Below, piece by piece: positions 26,065-32,925 of a stretch of DNA of 64,000 nt. The DNA is from Streptomyces sp. WAC 04229 (GTDB lineage Bacteria > Actinomycetota > Actinomycetes > Streptomycetales > Streptomycetaceae), in assembly GCF_003947455.1 (NCBI RefSeq), contig NZ_QHJH01000015.1:1-64000 (forward strand). Reading direction: 5' to 3'. The notes under the pieces were generated by a model. It had not been told where the DNA came from and made no database searches. It saw only the letters and a program-made list of their open reading frames with translations. The position numbers were made by a program, and so were the translations under genes. Position 1 is the stretch's first letter, and the number at the start of each line of letters is the position of its first letter.

Positions 26065-27891
26065 TTGCGTGAGTTCACCAGTCCTCCCTTGACGTCGGCA
26101 CCGCCGGTGGGCGGTCTGGCCGACGTCGTCTTCGAGCATGCCCAGGAGGATCCGGAGCACATCGCTCTGGGGCGCAAGGACGCGGCCGGGCAGTGGCGGG
26201 ACGTCAGCGCGGGCGCGTTCCGCGACGAGGTGCTCGCGCTCGCCAAGGGGCTGCTCGCCCAGGGCATCCGCTTCGGCGACCGGGTCGCCATCATGTCCCG
26301 CACCCGCTACGAGTGGACCCTGTTCGACTTCGCCCTGTGGACGATCGGCGCGCAGGTGGTGCCCATCTACCCGACGTCCTCGGCGGACCAGTGCATGTGG
26401 ATGCTGTACGACGCCGAGGTGACGGCCGCGGTCGTGGAGCACGAGGACCACGCGATGACGATCGCCACCGTCATCGACCGGCTGCCGCACCTGCGCGGCC
26501 TGTGGCAGCTCGACTCGGGCGCCGTCCAGGAGCTGTACGACGCGGGGGCGCACCTCGACGACGAGGTCGTCCACCGGCACCGCAAGGCGGTCACGCCCGA
26601 GTCGGTCGCCACCATCATCTACACCTCCGGCACCACCGGACGGCCCAAGGGCTGTGTCATCTCGCACGGCAACTTCATGTGGGAGGCGGACACCGTCATC
26701 GAGCGGTGGGAGCCGGTGTTCCACTCCAAGAAGGGCGACGAGGCGGCGACCCTGCTGTTCCTGCCGCTCGCCCACGTCTTCGGCCGGATGGTGGAGGTCG
26801 CGGCGGTCCGCGGCAAGGTCCGCTTCGGCCACCAGCCGCAGCTGAACGCCGCGGCCCTGCTGCCCGACCTGGCGGCCTTCAGACCCACGTTCATCCTGGC
26901 CGTGCCCTACATCTTCGAGAAGGTGTTCAACGCGGCCCGGCGCAAGGCCGAGAAGGAAGGCAAGGGCGGCCCCTTCGAGAAGGCCGTCGACGTGGCCGTC
27001 AGGTACGCCGACGCGGTGGAGGCGAAGGCCTGGGGCACCGGGCCGGGGCCGTCCGCGGGACTGCGGATGCAGCACCAGCTGTTCGACAAACTCGTCTACG
27101 CCAAGGTGCGGGCGGCGATGGGCGGACGCATCCGCAACGCCATGTCGGGCGGCTCGGCGATGGACCGGCGGCTGGGTCTGTTCTTCGCGGGCGCGGGCGT
27201 GCAGATCTACGAGGGCTACGGCCTGACCGAGTCCACAGCGGCGGCCACCGCCAACCCGCCCGAGCGCACCCGCTACGGCACCGTCGGCCGCCCCGTCCCC
27301 GGCGTCACCGTGCACATCGCGGACGACGGCGAGATCTGGCTGAACGGCGAGAACGTCTTCCAGGGCTACCTCAACAACCCGAAGGCCACCGACGAGACCC
27401 TGCACGACGGATGGCTGGGCACCGGCGACCTGGGCGCCCTGGACGAGGACGGCTACCTCACCATCACCGGCCGCAAGAAGGAGATCCTGGTGACCTCCGG
27501 CGGCAAGAGCGTCTCCCCGGGGCTGCTCGAGGAGCGCGTGCGGGACCACCCGCTGATCAACCAGTGCATCGTCGTCGGCAACGACCGCCCCTACGTCGCC
27601 GCCCTCATCACCCTGGACCAGGAGGCGGTCGAGCACTGGCTGACGATGCGGAACAAGCCGCAGATGCCCCCGGCCGACCTGGTGCACGACTCCGACCTGG
27701 AGACGGAGGTGCGGCGCGCGGTCGTCGCGGCCAACACGCTCGTGTCGCAGGCCGAGTCGATCCGCACCTTCCGCATCCTCGCCCAGCCGTTCACCGAGGA
27801 GCACGGCCTGCTCACGCCTTCGCTGAAACTGAAGCGCAAGGCCATCGAGAAGGCCTACGGTGCCGAGGTCGCGGCCCTTTACACGGCGTGA
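26065..27891 (+). CDS. Long-chain acyl-CoA synthetase (FadD15-like, AMP-binding)
   Basis: The product has 608 aa from a TTG start at 26065, with GGGGAG 6 bp upstream; no better in-frame start exists nearby. Adenylation motifs are the P-loop IIYTSGTTGRPKGC, the segment YEGYGLTEST and the GWLGTGDLGALDEDGYL/GRKKEI core. The length and the insertion around ARRKAEKEGKGG fit the long-chain FadD/ACSL-like branch. It activates fatty acids to CoA thioesters for degradation or lipid synthesis. It lies 83 bp upstream of the reductase gene. Confidence 0.94.
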   Translation: MREFTSPPLTSAPPVGGLADVVFEHAQEDPEHIALGRKDAAGQWRDVSAGAFRDEVLALAKGLLAQGIRFGDRVAIMSRTRYEWTLFDFALWTIGAQVVPIYPTSSADQCMWMLYDAEVTAAVVEHEDHAMTIATVIDRLPHLRGLWQLDSGAVQELYDAGAHLDDEVVHRHRKAVTPESVATIIYTSGTTGRPKGCVISHGNFMWEADTVIERWEPVFHSKKGDEAATLLFLPLAHVFGRMVEVAAVRGKVRFGHQPQLNAAALLPDLAAFRPTFILAVPYIFEKVFNAARRKAEKEGKGGPFEKAVDVAVRYADAVEAKAWGTGPGPSAGLRMQHQLFDKLVYAKVRAAMGGRIRNAMSGGSAMDRRLGLFFAGAGVQIYEGYGLTESTAAATANPPERTRYGTVGRPVPGVTVHIADDGEIWLNGENVFQGYLNNPKATDETLHDGWLGTGDLGALDEDGYLTITGRKKEILVTSGGKSVSPGLLEERVRDHPLINQCIVVGNDRPYVAALITLDQEAVEHWLTMRNKPQMPPADLVHDSDLETEVRRAVVAANTLVSQAESIRTFRILAQPFTEEHGLLTPSLKLKRKAIEKAYGAEVAALYTA

Positions 27892-27974
27892 GTTCCACGG
27901 TCAGGAATGCGCGAGGGCTCGTGATCGTTGACGATATGAGTACCACCTGACGACAACCGAAGGATCAAGAGCTC

Positions 27975-28808
27975 GTGAGCAGCAAGGTCCCCCCGATCAT
28001 CCTGAACAACGGCGTCGAGATGCCCCAGCTGGGCTTCGGCGTCTGGCAGGTGCCGGACGACGAGGCGGAGACCGCCGTGGTCCAGGCGCTGGAGGCCGGG
28101 TACCGCAGCATCGACACCGCGGCGATCTACGGCAATGAAGAGGGCACCGGCAGGGCACTCGCCGCCTCCGGCGTGGCCCGCGAGGATCTCTTCGTCACCA
28201 CCAAGCTCTGGAACAGCGAGCAGGGGTACGACTCGACCCTCCGCGCCTTCGACGCCTCACTGGCGAAGCTGGGCCTGGAGTACCTGGACCTCTACCTGAT
28301 CCACTGGCCCGTACCGGCCAAGGACCGGTACGTCGACACGTACAAGGCGTTCGAGAAGCTGCTCGCCGACGGGCGGGTGCGGGCCATCGGCGTCTCCAAC
28401 TTCCTGCCGGAGCACCTGGAGAGGCTCACCGGCGAGACGTCGGTCGTCCCGGCCGTCAACCAGATCGAGCTGCACCCGCACCTTCAGCAGCACGCCTCCC
28501 GCGAGGTCCACGCGGAGCAGGGCATCGCCACCGAGGCGTGGTCCCCGCTCGGCTCCGGCAAGGGGATTCTGGAGATCCCGGCGATCGTGGCCATCGCCCA
28601 GAAGCACAACCGCACGCCGGCCCAGGTCGTGCTGCGCTGGCACCTCCAGCTCGGCAACGTGGTGATCCCGAAGTCCGTGACGCCGTCGCGGATCAAGGAG
28701 AACATCGACGTGTTCGGCTTCACCCTGGACACCGAGGACCTGGCGGCGATCAGTGCGCTGAACGAGGACCGGCGTCTGGGTCCGGACCCGGCGGAGGTCG
28801 ACTCCTGA
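27975..28808 (+). CDS. Aldo/keto reductase (AKR5-type, 2,5-diketogluconate reductase-like)
   Basis: The product has 277 aa from a GTG start. The catalytic tetrad is visible: Asp and Tyr in SIDTAAIYGNEEG, Lys in FVTTKLWN and His in LYLIHWPVP. The NADPH-binding region IPKSVTPSRIKEN is present. It should reduce aldehydes or keto-sugars with NADPH in the cytosol. The gene ends in a strong palindromic terminator. Confidence 0.95.
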   Translation: MSSKVPPIILNNGVEMPQLGFGVWQVPDDEAETAVVQALEAGYRSIDTAAIYGNEEGTGRALAASGVAREDLFVTTKLWNSEQGYDSTLRAFDASLAKLGLEYLDLYLIHWPVPAKDRYVDTYKAFEKLLADGRVRAIGVSNFLPEHLERLTGETSVVPAVNQIELHPHLQQHASREVHAEQGIATEAWSPLGSGKGILEIPAIVAIAQKHNRTPAQVVLRWHLQLGNVVIPKSVTPSRIKENIDVFGFTLDTEDLAAISALNEDRRLGPDPAEVDS

Positions 28809-28825
28809 GCGGCGCCTGAGCGTCG

Positions 28826-28867
28826 GACAGGAGGGGAGGGGCCCGGCCGGGCCCCTCCCCTCCTGTC
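28826..28867. terminator. Perfect 42-bp palindromic bidirectional terminator
   Basis: Two 21-bp arms without spacer, centred on CCGGCCGG, lie between the aldo/keto reductase stop (28808) and the convergent SDR pseudogene stop (28866). In RNA either strand would fold to a very GC-rich hairpin followed by a few U residues. It overlaps the last bases of the pseudogene. Confidence 0.8.
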
Positions 28868-29067
28868 AGTTGGGCTGCCCCAGCGGACGTACGACCACCG
28901 TGTTGACGTCGACGCCGGCCGGCTGGGTGGTGGCCCAGACGATCGAGTCGGCGATCTGGTCGGCGGTGAGCAGGTCGCCGGGCGGCAGACCGCCGGTCGC
29001 CTCCCAGAACGGAGATGTTGCCCGGCGTGTGCACGAACCCGGCGACGCTGCCGACCAGCACGATCCG

Positions 29068-29117
29068 CCCGCGCTGCTGATCAGGGCGTCGATCGACGCC
29101 CTGATCAGCAGCGCGGG
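29068..29117. repeat. 50-bp perfect palindrome inside the SDR pseudogene
   Basis: Bases 29068-29091 are the exact reverse complement of 29094-29117, with AT at the centre. It spans the codons for GPALLIRAS and the abnormal IDALISSAG that follows. Intact SDRs usually have a different sequence after LLIRA. This looks like an inverted duplication by template switching rather than a regulatory site. Confidence 0.85.
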
Positions 29118-29417
29118 TCCGAGCACGTTGGTCAGCACCATCTCCGTCCAGCCCTCGGGGTCGCCCTCGGCCACCGAGTCGTGGGTGGCGAACCCCGCGT
29201 TGGCGACCACCGTGTCGAGGCGGCCGAACTCCTTGAGCGTCGCTTCGACGGCGGAGGCCACCTGGGTGTGGTCGGCGGCGTTGCCGACCAGGGTCAGCAG
29301 GCCCTCGGGGTCGCCGAGTTCGCCGGCGAACGCGCGCAGCCTCGCCTCCCCGCGCCCGGTGACGGCCACCCGGTGCCCCGCGTCCAGCAGCCGCCGGGCG
29401 ACGGCGGCTCCGATACC

Positions 29418-29460
29418 TCCCCCACCTCTCGGCTTCGCTCGAGCCGGGGGGACCCCCATC
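29418..29460. repeat. Small dispersed hairpin repeat (REP/MITE-like) inserted in the SDR gene
   Basis: On the minus strand the 43-base segment has a C-run/G-run stem around GGCTCGAGCGAAGCCGAG, a sequence I remember as widely dispersed in Streptomyces intergenic regions. It sits between the codons for ITGG and GIGAA, where a normal SDR would have two codons (net +37 bases). Confidence 0.7.
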
Positions 29461-29620
29461 GCCGCCGGTGATGAGCGCGACCGGTGCGTCGGTCGTGGTT
29501 CCCCCTTGTGTCTGTGCCCGGGTGTCTGTGCCCGTCTGTCCGCGCAGGCACCTCTTCCGGACGGAGGGGAGTCCATCACTTGGAGCGCTCTCGAAGTCAA
29601 GGGCCCGGCACCGCGGCCTT

Positions 29621-30541
29621 TCAGACCGGCCGTACCGCCGTGTACACGGTGTGCGCCACCAGCACGAACACGTCCTGCCGCCGGTGCACACTCCCCTCGT
29701 CCCCGGGGTCGAGCAGTCGGTCCAGGGTGTCCCGGTCCACGGCGTCCAGACCGTCGCCGACCCGCTCGCGGAGCCGGGAGAGGGAGGACGCCGCGTAGTC
29801 GCGGGCCGCGTCGGAGAGGGGCGCGGGCAGGTCGAGGAGGAAGCTGCGGGTGCCGGTGGGCTTCAGGCCGGCGGCGGCCAGCAGCGCGGGCCAGTCCTCC
29901 GTCTCGGGCACGGAGCCGGGCAGGTTCGCGCGCATCTCGGCGAAGAAGTCCTCCTCCACGGCGTGGATCCTGGCCTGGAGCCCGGGACGCCCGAACCCGA
30001 TGTCGCGGGGGAGGAACCGGGCGGGCAGTCCGCCCTCCAGGATCGCCAGCGTGCCGCCGGGCGTGAGATACCCGCCGAGGGCGGCGAGGGCGGCGCGCTG
30101 GTCGCCGAGGTGGTGCAGGCTCTGGCTCGCCCACATCAGGTCGGCCGGGTACTCCAGCTCGCCCAGGGCACCGGGCAGGTCGCCGGTGAGGGTACCGAAG
30201 CGGTCGGCGACACCGAGCCGGGCGGCCCGGTCCCGGGCCCGTTCCAGCAGCGGACCGGCGCCGTCGGCGGCGACGACGCGGGCGCCGGGGAAGACGTCGG
30301 CGAACAGGCAGGAGACGACGCCCGGTCCGCTTCCGACGTCGACGACCAGGCCGGGGTCCGTCACGTCCCGCGCCAGCCAGCTCAAGGCCTGCCGGTACAG
30401 CGGCGTGTACAGCTCGGCCTGCGCCTCCAGCATCGGGGCCATCTCGGCCCAGTCCAGGTCGGTGTGGTCGTGTCCGGTTCCGTGGCCGTGGCCGTGCCCG
30501 TGCGCGGAACCGTGCTCGTCGTGGTGGTGGTCGTGCGCCAT
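29621..30541 (-). CDS. Class I SAM-dependent methyltransferase with His-rich N-terminus
   Basis: The product has 306 aa from the ATG at 30541. Residues 1-26 contain about 12 histidines (start MAHDHHHDEHGSAHGHGHGH), a likely metal-binding extension. The Rossmann fold follows, with the SAM motif VVDVGSGPGVVSCLFA near residue 65, the acidic VVAADGAG and the post-motif LMWASQSLHHLGDQ. The substrate is unknown. It is alone on this strand between the SDR remnant and the GH6 gene. Confidence 0.9.
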   Translation of the reverse strand: MAHDHHHDEHGSAHGHGHGHGTGHDHTDLDWAEMAPMLEAQAELYTPLYRQALSWLARDVTDPGLVVDVGSGPGVVSCLFADVFPGARVVAADGAGPLLERARDRAARLGVADRFGTLTGDLPGALGELEYPADLMWASQSLHHLGDQRAALAALGGYLTPGGTLAILEGGLPARFLPRDIGFGRPGLQARIHAVEEDFFAEMRANLPGSVPETEDWPALLAAAGLKPTGTRSFLLDLPAPLSDAARDYAASSLSRLRERVGDGLDAVDRDTLDRLLDPGDEGSVHRRQDVFVLVAHTVYTAVRPV

Positions 30542-30692
30542 GCTGGTCAGCCTCCCGTTCGCGATGACCTCAGGGTGCGACGACTCACCCCGTTCGGGCA
30601 AACAATGTTGCCGGTCCCGCAAAAATGTGGAGGCCGCCGGGGCCCGGCCCGCAAGGACCGGACCCCGGTGACTCACCCGTGGGGGAAGCCGC

Positions 30693-32411
30693 TCACGACA
30701 GCGGCGGGTAGGCGTTCTTCATCAGCTCCTGGAACTGCGCGGAGAACCAGTGCCCGGAGACCGGGGCGTTACCCAGCGCGCCCGAGGGGCTGTTGCCGTT
30801 GCGCGCGTTGCCCTCGTAGGTCGGGTCGCACATCCGGTCGAAGCCCTTGCCCTCGTCGTTCGGGATCTCCTCGCTCGCTCCGTCCGACTCGCCCGGGGGC
30901 TTCATCCAGACGTACGCGTCGATCCCCGCGGCGGGACTGGCCTTCGGTCGTTCGCCGAGGCCGGCTCCGGACTGGTTGCACCAGTTCCCGAGGTGGATGC
31001 GGCGGTCGTAGCGTCCGCCGTTCACGTAGGTGTCCACGTTGGTCGTGGCACCCGGACCGGTGGGCCGGGCAGTGCCGCCCCAGCCGTTGCGCGAGGTGTC
31101 GATCAGCATGCCGAGGTTCTGGTCGAAGCCGATCGAGACCAGCTTGTCGCGCATGGCCTGGGCGTAGGACAGCTCGTCGGTGTAGCGGTTCCAGTCGACC
31201 CACTTGGACTGGCGCACGGACGTCCCGTTCACCGAGTCCGTGATCTTGAAGTTGTCCTCCTTCAGAGCGCTGTAGTTGGCGGTGTTGACGATGAAGCCGT
31301 GCACGTCGCCGACGGTCGCGCCCTCGGTGGTGGCCGCGGTCTTGAACATGTCGGCGGAGGCACCGAAGTTGTCGTCCCAGCCGAGCCAGCCGTGGTGGCC
31401 GGCGTCGACGTAGTTGTAGACGTTGCCGATGTCGCCGAGCTTGTTCAGGGCGTAGCCGACGCCCTTCTGGTAGTTGCCGTTGGCCTTCATCACGTCGCAG
31501 TTCGGCGTGGCGGTCGGCCGGCCGCTGACGTTGGTGACCAGGTTGGGCAGGGAGTCGATCTCGACCGTGGTGACGATCCTCAGACCCGCGTACTTCGGGT
31601 CGGCGAGGATCTCGGCGATCGGGTCGATGTACTGCGTCTTGTACTTGTCGATCTCCGTCGGGCCCAGTTCGCCGTTGGAGGCGAGGGCGGCGCAGTCACG
31701 GCCGGGCAGGTTGTAGATGACGAGCTGGACGGCGAGTTCGCCGGAGCCCTTCTGCGTCAGCGCCTCGTCGAGGTGATCGCGCAGACCCATGCCGCCGTTC
31801 ACGCCGTTGATGGCGGCGATCCGGTCGAGCCACACACCGGTGGGCTGGTTCGCGATCCGGGAGCCGCCCGGTTCGGCGGCCGCCTTCGCGGACCACTCGG
31901 GGTTCACGTAGACCTTGGCGCCGTCGTAGGGGTTGTTCACCCGGTCGGACGGTCCGGTCGGGTCGGTCGGGTCCGGCGGATCGGTCGGGCCGCCGTCGAC
32001 GTTGCAGGTCACGCCGTTGAGGGTGAAGGTGGCCGGGACCGCGTTGGTACCGCTGTAGGTGGCCTGGAAGCCGAAGCTGGCCGAACCGCCCGTGGCGAGG
32101 GTGCCGTTGTACGACTCGCTGGCCGCGGTGACGGCGGCACCGCTCTGGCTGACCTTCGCGTTCCAGCCGCCTGTGACCTTCTGGCTGCCGGCGTAGGTCC
32201 ATCCCAGCGACCAGTTCGAGGTGGCGGCACCGTTGTTGGTGACGGTCACGGCGGCGGTGAAGCCGCTTCCCCAGTCGTTCTGCACCTTGTAGTCGACGGT
32301 ACAGGCGGCGGCCGCGGCTCCGGCGCTCGCGGAGTGGGCGGCCAGCGCCGTGCCGGAGGCGCCGGCGACCAGCGTCAGGGCAGCGAGCATCGCGGTTCTG
32401 GTACGGGTCAT
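30693..32411 (-). CDS. Secreted GH6 cellulase/cellobiohydrolase with N-terminal CBM2
   Basis: The product has 572 aa from the ATG at 32411. It has a signal peptide (about 1-36), a CBM2 cellulose-binding domain (about 37-140, CTVDYKVQNDWGSGF to GVTCN), a Pro/Thr/Asp linker, then a GH6 catalytic domain. GH6 marks are TTVEIDSLPNLV with an essential Asp, YVDAGHHGWLGWDDNF and LIDTSRNGWGG. The enzyme attacks cellulose from the non-reducing end and releases cellobiose. It diverges from GH48 across a 514-bp region with a CebR operator. GH6 plus GH48 is the classic exo-exo pair. Confidence 0.95.
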   Translation of the reverse strand: MTRTRTAMLAALTLVAGASGTALAAHSASAGAAAAACTVDYKVQNDWGSGFTAAVTVTNNGAATSNWSLGWTYAGSQKVTGGWNAKVSQSGAAVTAASESYNGTLATGGSASFGFQATYSGTNAVPATFTLNGVTCNVDGGPTDPPDPTDPTGPSDRVNNPYDGAKVYVNPEWSAKAAAEPGGSRIANQPTGVWLDRIAAINGVNGGMGLRDHLDEALTQKGSGELAVQLVIYNLPGRDCAALASNGELGPTEIDKYKTQYIDPIAEILADPKYAGLRIVTTVEIDSLPNLVTNVSGRPTATPNCDVMKANGNYQKGVGYALNKLGDIGNVYNYVDAGHHGWLGWDDNFGASADMFKTAATTEGATVGDVHGFIVNTANYSALKEDNFKITDSVNGTSVRQSKWVDWNRYTDELSYAQAMRDKLVSIGFDQNLGMLIDTSRNGWGGTARPTGPGATTNVDTYVNGGRYDRRIHLGNWCNQSGAGLGERPKASPAAGIDAYVWMKPPGESDGASEEIPNDEGKGFDRMCDPTYEGNARNGNSPSGALGNAPVSGHWFSAQFQELMKNAYPPLS

Positions 32412-32520
32412 GAGTGCGGGTTCCTTCTTTCGTGGGGGTGCGGGTGCTGTCGTCCGGGGCCGCGCGTCCATCGGCGCGGTCCGCTGCCGATCGGCATGGG
32501 GGTGCCGTCGTGATCGAAGG

Positions 32521-32658
32521 TCAGGAACAGCCCCCGGGCACGGTGCGGGAGCCCGGGGTGGGTGCGGGCCGGCGGACCGGCCGAAGACGCGTGGGAGGAC
32601 AGGCCGCGGCTGCGGCTAAAAGTCCTGAACGCGGAAGGTGGAGCGGGGGGTGTCGCAT
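32521..32658 (-). CDS. Putative 45-aa leader ORF upstream of GH6, with a TTA codon
   Basis: An ATG at 32658 follows AAGGAG (32670-32665) at an ideal 6-base spacing and reads MRHPPLHLPRSGLLAAAAAC... to a TGA at 32521, 109 bp before the GH6 start. Codon 14 is TTA (32619-32617), a codon Streptomyces restricts to bldA-dependent genes. Third-position GC is weaker than in normal genes here. Two hairpins lie in its 3' half: CCCCGGGC/GCCCGGGG at 32532-32558 and GGCCGG/CCGGCC at 32567-32582. It may be a regulatory leader peptide rather than a functional protein. Confidence 0.35.
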   Translation of the reverse strand: MRHPPLHLPRSGLLAAAAACPPTRLRPVRRPAPTPGSRTVPGGCS

Positions 32659-32706
32659 GAGCGACTCCTTGCAGCTCGGGCACGCCGTGACGGACGCGCC
32701 GACTGA

Positions 32707-32720
32707 TGGAACCGCTCCCA
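32707..32720. promoter_or_regulatory. Imperfect CebR-like operator on the GH6 side
   Basis: TGGAACCGCTCCCA matches the CebR consensus TGGGAGCGCTCCCA at 12 of 14 positions. The 16-base string CGCTCCCACTGGTTCA at 32713-32728 is repeated exactly at 32855-32870 beside the perfect box, so the two sites look like copies of one promoter element. It probably contributes to repression of GH6 in the absence of cellobiose. Confidence 0.65.
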
Positions 32721-32820
32721 CTGGTTCAGCGAAGGTAGCGCCAAGTGACGGCAAAGAACAGAGGAGTTACCGACTTTCTCGCCGCTCGACCTGTCGAATC
32801 TTTTCGACTCTTCACGCATC

Positions 32821-32862
32821 TTGACCGCCGTTGCCCCCCTCTCCACTATGGGAGCGCTCCCA
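32821..32862 (+). promoter_or_regulatory. GH48 promoter with perfect CebR operator
   Basis: A -35 TTGACC at 32821-32826 and a -10 CACTAT at 32844-32849 are 17 bp apart. The perfect 14-bp CebR palindrome TGGGAGCGCTCCCA at 32849-32862 abuts the -10 and covers the expected start site, 64 bp before the GH48 ATG. Known CebR is a LacI-type repressor released by cellobiose, so the geometry fits direct repression. The remaining spacer from 32412 holds the putative leader ORF and the second box. Confidence 0.85.
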
Positions 32863-32925
32863 CTGGTTCAAGGCTTGTTGCTCCTCCCCCACCCCCTCCC
32901 CGAGCCGCAAGGAGGAACCAGCACC

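Larger units (their letters stand above)
28866..29500 (-). pseudogene. Decayed short-chain dehydrogenase/reductase
   Basis: Pieces of one SDR read in different frames. They are: an N-terminal VALITGG; GIGAAVARRLLDAGHRVAVTG through DTVVANAGFATHDS to GPALLIRAS; RIVLVGSVAGFVHTPGN in a shifted frame; and finally PFWEATGGLPPGDLLTADQI to the end. Lesions seen: a 43-base insert splitting the TGxxxGIG cofactor motif and shifting frame; a base loss before RIVLVG; and a deletion that removes the catalytic YxxxK region. No intact start is clear, so the upstream boundary is approximate. It cannot encode a working enzyme. Confidence 0.85.

Noticed and set aside
29580-29593. CebR-like site TTGGAGCGCTCTCG
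   Set aside because: Only 11 of 14 positions match the palindrome and it lies by an SDR pseudogene, away from any glycosidase.
32616-32846. 76-codon minus-strand ORF between GH6 and GH48
   Set aside because: No ribosome site of note and it runs across the CebR boxes and promoter; unlike the 32521-32658 ORF it has no supporting signal.
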